Below are positions 14,921 to 22,903 of a DNA stretch of 34,938 nt, one piece after another. A program made the translations under genes and the position numbers. The notes under the pieces are model-generated. The model saw only the letters and a program-made list of their open reading frames with translations, was not told the DNA's origin and searched no databases. This stretch comes from an uncultured bacterium (GTDB taxonomy: Bacteria > Patescibacteriota > Patescibacteriia > UBA1558 > GWA2-36-10). The DNA is taken from NCBI GenBank assembly GCA_903855135.1, contig CAINYB010000023.1:1-34938 (forward strand), in the 5' to 3' direction. The number at the start of each line of letters is the position of its first letter. The stretch's first letter is position 1.

Positions 14921-17581
14921 TTAATACCACATGAGCTGCTTAAAGCACTCCACCGCACTAGCACGATTAATCCACAAATATTTCAAATGATCGGCCGTCT
15001 CGATGATTTCCATACGATTACCGATCACCGCTGTCGGTGCTAAATACGGATACTGACCAGCACCATGTACCCAACTGGTCACTAAATCAAAATAATAAAT
15101 TCTTTGCGTGTTATCTTTAGTAAAATAAATTCTATCATTTCCATCATAAGCATAATTAGAACCAGTGGTTAAAGTTTCTATTTGAGGGGTGATAGACAAC
15201 ATCTCCCAACGATTGGTAGAGATATTATAGCGATCCCAGCCAAAACTAGCACCACCACGAGGTGAGTACAAATATTTACCAGAAATAGTAGAATCAGATG
15301 TGCCAAAAATAGCCATTAAGCTAGTGCCTAAACCACGAACCGGTACATCCAAAATCGTATAAGAAGTAGAGTTGGCTACTGGTAAAGTACCAGCAACTGT
15401 AATAGTCAAAACTGTGGCTGTATTAGAACTCACGATACCCTCGATGTCAGCTTGACCAGCACCAGCTGTTTTTTTGACACGACGACCAGTGTGAATATTG
15501 ACAGCCCAAGTTTTACTAGAGTCAGCAATAGCAGTAGTTGTCTGGCCAGCGCCAGTAGCAATACCTGAATCAAGCGCACCATGAGCTGCTCGCTCTGCTA
15601 TCACATAACGACCAATACCATTGGCAGGTGTAAGGGAAGGAGCAGTTTTAAAGGTCAAGGTAGTAGCAGTATTAGAAGCGATTTCCATACCGACTGACAC
15701 CAAAGCACCTGTACCAGCTGGCGGGTTAGTAATAGCAAAGTAGCAGATATAGTTAGCCCAACCATTGACGGTCCAATTTTTTGAAGCATCAGTCAAGGTG
15801 GTCGCTGAGTGACCAGTGAAAGTAGCATTAGAGCCCGGCGTACCACCCATAGTATAAGTAAATACTGTCGCACTAGTGACCGACACTACTTGAGTAGTGA
15901 TATTATAGGTAGCTGCATCACCACCAGTCGCACCCATCACTTTGAAATAATCACCTACTTTAAGACGATGAGGGTTAACTGTCGTACAAGTAGCGGTCGT
16001 ACCTGATCTGGTCAAAGTATTGATAGCCTGTGGGCGACGAGCAGCCACACCAGATGAATTACAAAGTATCACCACGCCTTGTCTTGGGCTACCATAATCG
16101 ACGATATTAGAGTTAGCCGCCATGTCAGCATCAATACTATGGCCGATCATAGCTGATTGTCCGCCAAGTATTAAATAAATTTTATTGTGGTTATTAATAA
16201 TCATATAACCACTAGTAGTATCAGGTGTTGTGTCCCAATTATTATCTGGATACACTGTCAAAGTAGTAGCATTATTACTAAAAATCTTTCTTTCTTGTCC
16301 CATGCCCGTACCAGAGATGATGGCTACGCGATAATTTTTCCAACGATCGTTTGACCAAGACTGAGCAGAATCTACCAAAGTAGTAGAGGTAGCAGAAGTG
16401 ACAATGCCAGCATCGTAGCCTTCAATACGATATTTGGTAGTCGCATCGGGTGCAGTAGTGGTGGTCCCCACCCAGGTCAAAGTAGTACCTGTATTAGCAG
16501 TAATTTTACGTAATCTATCGGCCCCACCAGCTGGTATAGTACCAGAAACAAAACGCACCCACCTACCAACAAACTCATTGGTGGCCCAATTTTTTGTGCT
16601 ATCTACCAAAGTAGTGGTCGTACCACTAGTAGCTGTGCCTGCTTCCCACAAAGAAGCATTGCGCACCGTGCGCTCAATCACACCATCGGTACCGACAGCA
16701 GTCATCAAAGCAGAAGTGGCAGAGCGAATATACCAAGTATCAGAGGCAATGCTATAAAATTGTAAAGTAAAAAATGGTGCCGCTGCTGCAGAAGAAGCCA
16801 AGAAGATGCCACCGCATTCAACCACAAAATGAGACGAGCTATCTGGATTTGTATCCCAAGCACTGTTGACGGTGATAACTGAACTTTCTATTTGGTATAC
16901 AGAGCCGACACCAGCGCCTTCAGCCACAAAGGCTGGACTTGGTACGGCCGGATTGGTATCATAATCAATCTCATAACCTAAAATATCAGCATAAGTAAAG
17001 ACTGTGGTGGTATGGTGCAAAATACGCCTCACTTGGCCGATACCCGCACCAGCAATGATACGAAATTGATAGCCAGCATATTGATTAATAGCTGCGGTAA
17101 TACGCGTATCAGTAAAAGTCAAACCAGCAGAAATCGCCGTCATAATACCAGTGTAAGCTACCGTTGGCTCCGCCACGCTGACGATAGTGCGACGCTGACC
17201 AGCACCAGTACCAGACTCAATGCGGATATCAAATCCTTTGAGCACCTGCCCAAAATAAGCCGGCGCTGTAATAGTAGTAGCACCACCAGCCAAAGCTCGT
17301 GCCTCAAAACCATAAGCACCAGAAAATTTCATAGATGCCCAAGTAGCTGGAGCAATCGGCGGTGAACTAAGCTGCATATAAGTATCAGTCCAGGTATCGT
17401 AACGATAAAAACCAGTGGCTGATATCAAATAATAAATATAGCGCCCGTGAATCGGATTACCAATCGCACTATCAGAAGCAGTTGAAGTACTGATAGCAGT
17501 AGAAACAGCTGGCGCAGTACGACACCACTCCCAAATAGGGGTATCGACTTGTACACGTAAACTATTTGTTGTAAGACTCAT
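14921..17581 (-). CDS. large GTGxGQ-repeat beta-rich protein, phage tail/fibre-like, no signal peptide
   Basis: 886 residues, no signal peptide, no TM, very rich in Thr, Ala, Ser and Gly. It contains about seven degenerate copies of a ~60-residue module whose core reads SGTGxGQxRxIxSNTATTLT, often followed by W-x-T-x-PD-x-T-S-x-Y-x-I (clear in ISGTGMGQERKIFSNNATTLT). The same module occurs four times in the neighbouring Tat-signal protein. The N-terminal part (GRYIYYLISATGFYRYDTWTDTYMQL) and the C-terminal part (NRWEMLSI...DRIYFTKDNTQRIYYFD) look like Kelch-type or other propeller blades. Such modules are, from memory, common in phage tail fibre and virion proteins. It lies 17 bp after the Tat-signal gene. 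No enzyme motif is seen. Export is unexplained unless it travels with a Tat substrate. Confidence 0.6.
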   Translation of the reverse strand: MSLTTNSLRVQVDTPIWEWCRTAPAVSTAISTSTASDSAIGNPIHGRYIYYLISATGFYRYDTWTDTYMQLSSPPIAPATWASMKFSGAYGFEARALAGGATTITAPAYFGQVLKGFDIRIESGTGAGQRRTIVSVAEPTVAYTGIMTAISAGLTFTDTRITAAINQYAGYQFRIIAGAGIGQVRRILHHTTTVFTYADILGYEIDYDTNPAVPSPAFVAEGAGVGSVYQIESSVITVNSAWDTNPDSSSHFVVECGGIFLASSAAAAPFFTLQFYSIASDTWYIRSATSALMTAVGTDGVIERTVRNASLWEAGTATSGTTTTLVDSTKNWATNEFVGRWVRFVSGTIPAGGADRLRKITANTGTTLTWVGTTTTAPDATTKYRIEGYDAGIVTSATSTTLVDSAQSWSNDRWKNYRVAIISGTGMGQERKIFSNNATTLTVYPDNNWDTTPDTTSGYMIINNHNKIYLILGGQSAMIGHSIDADMAANSNIVDYGSPRQGVVILCNSSGVAARRPQAINTLTRSGTTATCTTVNPHRLKVGDYFKVMGATGGDAATYNITTQVVSVTSATVFTYTMGGTPGSNATFTGHSATTLTDASKNWTVNGWANYICYFAITNPPAGTGALVSVGMEIASNTATTLTFKTAPSLTPANGIGRYVIAERAAHGALDSGIATGAGQTTTAIADSSKTWAVNIHTGRRVKKTAGAGQADIEGIVSSNTATVLTITVAGTLPVANSTSYTILDVPVRGLGTSLMAIFGTSDSTISGKYLYSPRGGASFGWDRYNISTNRWEMLSITPQIETLTTGSNYAYDGNDRIYFTKDNTQRIYYFDLVTSWVHGAGQYPYLAPTAVIGNRMEIIETADHLKYLWINRASAVECFKQLMWY

Positions 17582-17598
17582 ATAATATTATTTTTATT

Positions 17599-19236
17599 TT
17601 AGCTAAAAGTTAATTGACTTCTGATAGAATCATTATAGACCTTGTGTGAAATATCACCAAATTTTTGTTGCGCTGCATAAGAGCCGATAGCAGCCATACT
17701 AGAAATAGAGGTGACGGTACCAACTGTGGAATCAGTACCTAAACCAAGACGTGGCATACCAGCTATTTTTCCTACATCAAGGTTAGCAGCGGGTAAAACA
17801 CATATTTCATAATACCTAGTTGGAAATAAGTAAATAGCATAAGTAGAGCTTAAATCTGGCCAAGTAGTCCAAGCAGTGGAAATCGTCAAAGTGGTAGCAG
17901 TGTTAGAACTAATATGTCTAACTTGTCCGTAACCGGTGCCACTAGTAATTTTGATTAAATAATTTGCCCAGCCATTGACGGTCCAGTTTTTTGTAGCATC
18001 TACTAACAAGACGTCAGTGGTAGATGGCGTAGAAGCGGTACCTGAATCATTAGCATCTATCGGCATGGTGCGAATAGCATAGGTGGAAGTAGAGTCTGGA
18101 ATAATTGACCAAAGACCATTGATAGTCAAAGTGTCTACGCTATTACTAGCAATTCTCAAAGCTTGGCCAACACCAGTACCGCTAGTTATTTCGACTAAAT
18201 AATTAGTCCAAATATTATCTGTCCAGACTTTAGAAGTGTCTTGTAGGACACCTAAGCCCTGCGTACCAGTTGCTGTACCGCTGTCTTGGATCATAGTTTC
18301 ACCCACTCTAGCTGTCCAAGGTGTAGATAGAGTCAAAACTGTAGCTGTATTGGAAGCTATCAAACGAACTTGCTCTTCTCCCAAAGAGCTGGTAATACGT
18401 ACGGCATAATTAGCCCAAGCATTTGTGGTCCAAGCTTTAGCGGTATCCGCAACTGTCAATAAACTTTGGTTACCTAAAGTATTAGCAAAAACAGAAACAG
18501 CTGTACGGATATCATAAATGCCATAAACAGAAGTAGCGTCTGGCAAAGTTGTCCAAGCATCCTGTAGAGTCAAGGCTTGCGAAGTGTTGTTAAGTATCAT
18601 ACGAACTTGACCAACTCCGGTACCACTGGTAATTTTTACTGCAAAATATGCAAATTTATCTACTAGCCAAGAAGCATATTTGGTAGTATCTACTAATTGG
18701 GTCAAGCTTTGGGTGCCAGTAGCTATGCCTGTATCAATAGCCCCATTAAGATTTTCTCCCCAAGCATCTATTGTTACTCTTCGTCTATTAGCTACATCCA
18801 CTGTTGCTCGTGACTCCAAAAGCTTCACCATACGTTGCAACATGATAATAGCATCTTCGCTAGACGGATTAATCCTTGTGTTATTAGCATCTTTTAATCC
18901 TGCAGCATCAGAATCACCAGCTTTTGCGACCATTAGATTGGAGCCAGAAAAAGTAAATTTATTTGAATTGGTGACTAAAGTGTCAGTATTGGTCTTAACA
19001 CTAGCTAAACTAGTCTCTGTTGCTGGGCTGATACGGACATTAGCATCATTTTTTAAGCCCACGACACTGGTAGCTGGCGTGCCACCCATCACCAAAGCGC
19101 TAGTTTTTTTAGGAAATAAAGTAGCACCAAAAACTCCAAGACCAAGGGCTCCTAAAGACTTCAAAAACAAGCGACGCTTATGGTCTGCCACTACATCATC
19201 TTTTATTTTAGTTTTAGAAGCAAGAGCTTGCTGCAT
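17599..19236 (-). CDS. Tat-signal secreted protein with four GTGxGQ repeats (long form)
   Basis: 545 residues. Residues about 19-48 form a twin-arginine signal (HKRRLFLKSLGALGLGVFG, cleavage near KKTSA), which fits the R-R-x-F-L-K consensus. Next comes a module shared with the following gene (TPATSVVGLKN, RISPATETSLASVKTNTDTL, NKFTFSGSNL, VDVANRRRVTIDAWG). Then four ~65-residue repeats with ITSGTGVGQVRMI-type cores, and a C-terminal segment (LGTDSTVGTVTSI, IGSYAAQQKFGDISHKVYN) also shared. In effect it is the short paralogue at 19262-19996 with a repeat block inserted. The N- and C-terminal modules look like those in phage tail-fibre proteins. No cofactor-binding motif is visible, so export through Tat may reflect folding or complex formation before export. 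Confidence 0.75.
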   Translation of the reverse strand: MQQALASKTKIKDDVVADHKRRLFLKSLGALGLGVFGATLFPKKTSALVMGGTPATSVVGLKNDANVRISPATETSLASVKTNTDTLVTNSNKFTFSGSNLMVAKAGDSDAAGLKDANNTRINPSSEDAIIMLQRMVKLLESRATVDVANRRRVTIDAWGENLNGAIDTGIATGTQSLTQLVDTTKYASWLVDKFAYFAVKITSGTGVGQVRMILNNTSQALTLQDAWTTLPDATSVYGIYDIRTAVSVFANTLGNQSLLTVADTAKAWTTNAWANYAVRITSSLGEEQVRLIASNTATVLTLSTPWTARVGETMIQDSGTATGTQGLGVLQDTSKVWTDNIWTNYLVEITSGTGVGQALRIASNSVDTLTINGLWSIIPDSTSTYAIRTMPIDANDSGTASTPSTTDVLLVDATKNWTVNGWANYLIKITSGTGYGQVRHISSNTATTLTISTAWTTWPDLSSTYAIYLFPTRYYEICVLPAANLDVGKIAGMPRLGLGTDSTVGTVTSISSMAAIGSYAAQQKFGDISHKVYNDSIRSQLTFS

Positions 19237-19261
19237 TGCTTAAAATTTTTATTTTTATTTA

Positions 19262-19996
19262 TTAGGAAAAAGTAAGATTGCGACGAATAGCATTGGCATA
19301 AACATCATGGGCCACATCACCATACATTTGCTGAGCCGCATAAGAACCTATCGTCACCACATTGGTCACCGAAGTCACAGTACCAACAGTCGAGTCAGTA
19401 CCCAAGGCCACACGCGGACAACCAGCGCTCGTACCAGTACCGACGTTGACGTTTGTGCCCCAAGCATCTACGGTCATTCTTTGCCTGTTAGCCACATCAA
19501 CTGTAGCAGCCGATTCTAGTAATTTCACCATACGACGCAAAAGAATCACCGCGTCTTCACTAACTGGATTAATTCTTTCATCATCAATGTCCTTGAGGCC
19601 AACTACATCTGAGCCACCAGAGCTTTGCACTAAAAGGTTTGAGCCAGAAAAAGTAAATTTATTTGAATTGGTGACCAAAGTATCAGTATTGGTCTTCACG
19701 CTAGCTAAACTAGTCTCTGTTGCTGGGCTGATACGGACATTTGAGGCGTCTTTAATACCGACTACACTAGTAGCTGGTGTCCCACCCATTACTAAAGCAT
19801 GCGTCTTTTTCGGAAACATGGTGGCACCGAGCGCACCAAGTCCAATCACACCTAAAGATTTCAAAAACAAACGACGTTTGTGGTCGTCCACTTTAGCTAA
19901 ACTGTTTTGTGGAGAAATTTTAAAAGTCGAAACACTATTTGGTGTCGACTTTTTTGCTTTATTGCTAAAAAAATTTTTGAGAGAAAATACGGGCAT
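19262..19996 (-). CDS. Tat-signal secreted protein, short form
   Basis: 244 residues. A long basic n-region (about 38 residues, many Lys/Ser) precedes the twin-arginine motif HKRRLFLKSLG and a hydrophobic stretch, with likely cleavage after KKTHA. The mature part has the same N-terminal module as the long form (TPATSVVGIKD, RISPATETSLASVKTNTDTL, NKFTFSGSNL) and the same C-terminal segment (LGTDSTVGTVTSV, IGSYAAQQMYGDVAHDVYA), but no GTGxGQ repeats between them. It lies 25 bp upstream of the long form and 75 bp downstream of the small membrane protein that follows tatA. The match between signal type and neighbouring Tat genes is strong evidence of a functional link. The biochemical role is unknown. 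Confidence 0.77.
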   Translation of the reverse strand: MPVFSLKNFFSNKAKKSTPNSVSTFKISPQNSLAKVDDHKRRLFLKSLGVIGLGALGATMFPKKTHALVMGGTPATSVVGIKDASNVRISPATETSLASVKTNTDTLVTNSNKFTFSGSNLLVQSSGGSDVVGLKDIDDERINPVSEDAVILLRRMVKLLESAATVDVANRQRMTVDAWGTNVNVGTGTSAGCPRVALGTDSTVGTVTSVTNVVTIGSYAAQQMYGDVAHDVYANAIRRNLTFS

Positions 19997-20071
19997 TCAA
20001 AATTAATAAATTATAATTTAGTTAAAAAAATCTTTAACTAAATTATAACATATAATCTTCAATTTTCAAAA

Positions 20072-20248
20072 TTATTCTTTCTTTGCTTTCCAAAAAGCTA
20101 GCCACAAATAAACAACGATTGGTAAAAATAAAATATTACTTAAAATAGTACTAAAATTTCCTTTAGCTGAGTACCAACCGCCGACAAACATCAGGGTAGA
20201 TAAAAGCAAAGAATAATAAAGTAAAATTTTAGATAAATTGAATTTCAT
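20072..20248 (-). CDS. small two-TM membrane protein of unknown function
   Basis: Too short for the ORF track; 58 residues from ATG at 20248 to TAA at 20072. Two hydrophobic segments (KILLYYSLLLSTLMFVGGWY and ILSNILFLPIVVYLWLAFW) are joined by a short polar turn, and the tail is basic (KAKKE). It starts 3 bp after the tatA stop, so it is very probably translated with tatA. I recognise no family. Its size, position and topology suggest an accessory to the Tat complex or its substrates, but that is inference. Confidence 0.6.
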   Translation of the reverse strand: MKFNLSKILLYYSLLLSTLMFVGGWYSAKGNFSTILSNILFLPIVVYLWLAFWKAKKE

Positions 20249-20251
20249 AGC

Positions 20252-20425
20252 TTATTTCTTTTTATTCTCTTGATCTTTGTCGTCGACACTACCACCAAAG
20301 CCACGACGTAAATTTTTGATACCCTCACCAATACCATTGGCTAGTTCTGGGATCTTTTTAGCGCCAAATAGTAAAACTAAAATGACGGCAATGATAATAA
20401 GTTCTTTTGTACCTAGTCCAAACAT
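20252..20425 (-). CDS. tatA: Sec-independent translocase subunit TatA
   Basis: Too short for the ORF track; 57 residues from ATG at 20425 to TAA at 20252. The sequence begins [21 protein letters not shown], then [23 protein letters not shown] and a Lys/Asp/Glu tail. These are the TatA hallmarks: N-terminal TM, FG hinge, K-x-P and an amphipathic helix. TatA subunits gather around TatC to pass folded proteins with twin-arginine signals. The gene lies 31 bp downstream of tatC in the same direction, and two twin-arginine proteins are encoded just downstream. Confidence 0.92.
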   Translation of the reverse strand: MFGLGTKELIIIAVILVLLFGAKKIPELANGIGEGIKNLRRGFGGSVDDKDQENKKK

Positions 20426-20456
20426 AGTTTTTAAAATTATTTATTAAAATTATTTA

Positions 20457-21206
20457 TTATTTTTTCTCTTCCTCGACTAGGAAGACTCGGTGTCTATTTG
20501 TCAGGCGATCATAGAGAATGGTTAGCTCATATAAAGCCACTAAAGGCACCGACATTATGATTAATGATACCCCATCTGTGGGCGGAAGTAAAGAAACAAT
20601 CACTACGATAAAGGCATAAGCGACTCGCCTTTTTTGTACTAAAAACTGTCGGGTAACAATATTAAATTTTAAAAAAATAGACATGATCAGAGGAAACTGA
20701 AAGAGCACACCGAGTAAAGCCGCGGTGATGGCTAACTGTGATAAAAACAAACCAATGTCCCAAATGTTTTGTAGACCAAAAGAAACATTGAGGCTAGCTA
20801 GCATTTGTAAACCCCAATAAAGAGTGAAAAAGCCGTAGGCAAAACCTAAAGCAAACAAAAAGAAAGATAAAGGCAAGGTCCAAAATAAAGCCTTAAACTC
20901 TCTGTGAGAAACTGCCGGCTTCAAAAAAGCATAAAACTGATAAAGTGCAAAAGGCGTAGTCGCAAAAATAGCGAGAAACAAAGCAATGTCCACCGAGACA
21001 TCTAAAAACTGAAGCGGTGAAGTGACAGCAATCACCACGTCTTTTAAATTAAAAGCATTGATAAAAAGCTTAATCACATGACCAGCGCCAAAAAAACCAG
21101 TGATAAATATCACAATAAAAAAAATAGCAATATGATAAACACGGCGCCAAATATCATTGAGATAGGGCCCATAGTCTTTAATGATTTTGTCTATTTTTCC
21201 GGCCAT
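20457..21206 (-). CDS. tatC: Sec-independent translocase core subunit TatC
   Basis: 249 residues with about six TM helices, normal for TatC. TatC binds the twin-arginine signal and starts export of folded proteins. Landmarks are the N-terminal HIAIFFIVIFITGFFGAG helix, the conserved ITSPLQF-type segment (AVTSPLQFLDV), FALYQFYAFLKPAVSHRE leading into the cytoplasmic loop, and QFPLIMSIFLKFNIVT with VIVSLLPPTDG near the C-terminus. It heads a minus-strand block that includes tatA and two Tat-signal proteins. Many CPR genomes have few Tat substrates, so local clustering suggests this translocase serves mainly these proteins. Confidence 0.94.
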   Translation of the reverse strand: MAGKIDKIIKDYGPYLNDIWRRVYHIAIFFIVIFITGFFGAGHVIKLFINAFNLKDVVIAVTSPLQFLDVSVDIALFLAIFATTPFALYQFYAFLKPAVSHREFKALFWTLPLSFFLFALGFAYGFFTLYWGLQMLASLNVSFGLQNIWDIGLFLSQLAITAALLGVLFQFPLIMSIFLKFNIVTRQFLVQKRRVAYAFIVVIVSLLPPTDGVSLIIMSVPLVALYELTILYDRLTNRHRVFLVEEEKK

Positions 21207-21226
21207 GTTAATTACAATCTTTTCTT

Positions 21227-21255
21227 AGCAACTCCCCGCTTCGTGGGGAGTTGCT
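21227..21255. repeat. REP-like hairpin between the DUF2177 gene and tatC
   Basis: AGCAACTCCCCGC and GTGGGGAGTTGCT pair over 13 bp with one G-T position around a TTC loop. It lies 18 bp beyond the DUF2177 stop and 20 bp before tatC on the minus strand, so it may end the upstream transcript or sit in the tatC leader. Confidence 0.72.
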
Positions 21256-21273
21256 GTATTTATATAATATATT

Positions 21274-21669
21274 TTAAAAAAACTTTAAAGCCACTAAACA
21301 AGTCAGCAAGGAAACTAAACTAGAGACCATCGTGCCCCAAAGCATATCAACTAGAGTGACCATAAAAGGCCAGTTTTTTAAAGTAGCGAGATTACTAAAA
21401 TCATAGGCTGAATAAGTAGCTAAGCCAAATAAAGCACCGTACATAATCACATCAGTCACTGACTCTTTGGCTACGCCTGGAGCGATCACAAAAACTACTA
21501 AAGCATAAATAAAAATAAAATAAAAAATTAAAGCCGCAAACAAATTAGCCTTAGCTTTCATCAAAAAACCAAGCTGTTGTTGGTAAAAATTTTTAGCTAT
21601 TAAGCCCAGCCAAAACATATCAATCACCATAAAGATCACTAAGGCTGTCAAATATAATTTTAAAAACAT
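21274..21669 (-). CDS. DUF2177 family membrane protein
   Basis: 131 residues, four predicted TM helices. It matches the DUF2177 pattern: a first helix with DMFWLGLIAKNFYQQQLG, a middle YGALFGLATYSAYDFSNLATLKNWP and a last helix with DMLWGTMVSSLVS. Function of the family is unknown to me. An extended -10 promoter lies 39 bp upstream of the ATG. It may be read through into tatC, with 67 bp and a hairpin between them. Nothing unusual in length or composition. Confidence 0.85.
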   Translation of the reverse strand: MFLKLYLTALVIFMVIDMFWLGLIAKNFYQQQLGFLMKAKANLFAALIFYFIFIYALVVFVIAPGVAKESVTDVIMYGALFGLATYSAYDFSNLATLKNWPFMVTLVDMLWGTMVSSLVSLLTCLVALKFF

Positions 21670-21707
21670 AGACTAAATAAAAATAAGGATAAATTTAATA
21701 TACCTAA

Positions 21708-21716
21708 ATTATACCA
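21708..21716 (-). promoter_or_regulatory. extended -10 promoter upstream of the DUF2177 gene
   Basis: Minus strand TGGTATAAT: a perfect TATAAT at 21708-21713 with the TG-N extension. No good -35 is seen at 17 bp. The expected start is about 30 nt before the DUF2177 ATG. It could also drive the Tat block. Confidence 0.55.
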
Positions 21717-21727
21717 TATTTGTCTCA

Positions 21728-21750
21728 ACCTCGCAGGTGACCTGCGAGGT
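21728..21750. repeat. 23-bp palindrome after the AAA_28 gene
   Basis: ACCTCGCAGGT, central G, ACCTGCGAGGT: perfect 11-bp arms. It lies 4 bp beyond the stop of the minus-strand AAA_28 gene. A T-run follows on the plus strand only, so it may protect the 3' end rather than be a classic minus-strand terminator. Confidence 0.7.
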
Positions 21751-21754
21751 GTTT

Positions 21755-22348
21755 TTATGCTGAAGCTAAAAATTCTCGCACCAATTCAATGGCTTGCTTG
21801 GTCTTTTTTGACCAATCAGCCTCATTGATGACAATACGATTATGATGTTTCGCCCAGGCATCCTGACAACGATACTCTAATTGTGCGGCACGTTCTAAAG
21901 TTTCAAAACGATGTTCATTGCCAATTTTACCATAATTTTCTGGGTCAGCTATCGCTAAGGACACCAAATGAATAACCAAATCGTAACGATCAAGAGCATT
22001 TTGGTGAGTCATACTATAACGAGTCAAAACTTCGGTGCTACACCCAGGTGCATAAGCATCAATATCTAATAAACCTCGGTCGCAAATCATTAGCTTTATT
22101 TCTGGACTAGCCAGCATCTCGTGCGCATCTTCCAAAGCAATTTGCACTGGTAAAATAGCCTGCTCAAAGTATGTTTGCCATTTTTCAAAATCATGGTAAT
22201 CAGCTGATGGCACCGGAAAGTCACCCTTTAATAAAGTAGTGGCCACCTCTTTGACAACAATCACCTCGCCAGGAAAAGCTTGCTCTAATAAATAAGCAAT
22301 GGAAGTTTTTCCGCTACAAGAACCACCAGTTAGAACTATTTTTTTCAT
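21755..22348 (-). CDS. AAA_28-type P-loop NTPase
   Basis: 197 residues. The Walker A loop is at the very start (LTGGSCSGKTSI, residues 6-17). ICDRGLLDIDAY around residue 90-101 holds the DR-G motif of kinase-like P-loop enzymes, and HRFETLERAAQLE contains the arginines of the lid region. This pattern fits AAA_28 (NadR-kinase or Ttd14-like ATPases), which often act on nucleotides or small molecules. The substrate is unknown. It follows the cupin gene after 42 bp with a hairpin between. No DNA-binding domain is attached, unlike NadR. Confidence 0.8.
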   Translation of the reverse strand: MKKIVLTGGSCSGKTSIAYLLEQAFPGEVIVVKEVATTLLKGDFPVPSADYHDFEKWQTYFEQAILPVQIALEDAHEMLASPEIKLMICDRGLLDIDAYAPGCSTEVLTRYSMTHQNALDRYDLVIHLVSLAIADPENYGKIGNEHRFETLERAAQLEYRCQDAWAKHHNRIVINEADWSKKTKQAIELVREFLASA

Positions 22349-22363
22349 AAATATTAAAAAATA

Positions 22364-22383
22364 AAACCTCGCATACGCGAGGT
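22364..22383. repeat. hairpin between the cupin and AAA_28 genes
   Basis: AACCTCGC, loop ATAC, GCGAGGTT: perfect 8-bp arms, located 15 bp upstream of the AAA_28 start on the minus strand. Same 4-nt-loop design as the other REP-like hairpins. Confidence 0.7.
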
Positions 22384-22390
22384 TAGAAAT

Positions 22391-22792
22391 TTAAACTTCT
22401 GTAGTTTGGCCATCAAAATCTTCTTCATTATCCATCGCTTCTTGGCGAGTGACACGGACGATCTGATCTTTGTGGTGAGCTGGAGAATAAATCGTGTAGA
22501 GCTTCAGATATTCAGTAGCTGAAGTATTGATGATGTTGTGCTCGGCACCAGCTGGAACTATAACCGCCACACCATCTTTCAGCTCATACTCATTGCCATC
22601 GATAATACATTTACCCTCTCCTGCTTCAAAACGGAAAAACTGGTCATTGTCTTCATGCACCTCCATGCCTATTTCTTCGCTTGGCTTTAAAGACATTAAA
22701 ACTAATTGGCTATGTTTGCCGGAATACAAAACTTTACGAAAATTATTATTTTCTAAAGTTTCTTTTTCGATATTTTGACAAAAGCCTTTCAT
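22391..22792 (-). CDS. cupin-domain protein
   Basis: 133 residues forming a single cupin. Motif 1 is seen as GMEVHEDNDQFFRFEAGEG and motif 2 as VPAGAEHNIIN. In motif 1 the usual H-x-H is H-x-D (HEDND), while the later Glu and the motif 2 His are kept, so metal binding may use an altered ligand set. Cupins include isomerases, dioxygenases and sensors, and the substrate cannot be told here. A near-consensus promoter lies 22 bp upstream. It is probably co-transcribed with the AAA_28 gene. Confidence 0.87.
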   Translation of the reverse strand: MKGFCQNIEKETLENNNFRKVLYSGKHSQLVLMSLKPSEEIGMEVHEDNDQFFRFEAGEGKCIIDGNEYELKDGVAVIVPAGAEHNIINTSATEYLKLYTIYSPAHHKDQIVRVTRQEAMDNEEDFDGQTTEV

Positions 22793-22814
22793 ATATTTTT
22801 CTTTAATTAAGTTT

Positions 22815-22843
22815 AATATAGTCTATTTATTCAGCTTTGTAAA
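22815..22843 (-). promoter_or_regulatory. sigma70-type promoter of the cupin gene
   Basis: Minus-strand TTTACA (22838-22843) and TATATT (22815-22820) with a 17-bp spacer; each box has one mismatch to consensus. The expected start is about 15 nt before the cupin ATG at 22792. Confidence 0.7.
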
Positions 22844-22859
22844 TTGGCGGAAGTGTCAG

Positions 22860-22877
22860 CCCCGCAAGTCTGCGGGG
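22860..22877. repeat. REP-like hairpin downstream of tRNA-Ser
   Basis: CCCCGCA, loop AGTC, TGCGGGG: perfect 7-bp arms, 26 bp beyond the 3' end of the minus-strand tRNA. It has no T-run, so a terminator role is uncertain. Confidence 0.7.
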
Positions 22878-22903
22878 TGAAGATTCTCACCTAATTTTTA
22901 CAC

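Noticed and set aside
14921-19996. Prophage, because of the phage fibre-like repeat proteins
   Set aside because: No terminase, portal, capsid, tail tube, integrase or attachment site; the genes sit in one operon-like block with tatA and tatC, and two carry Tat signals.
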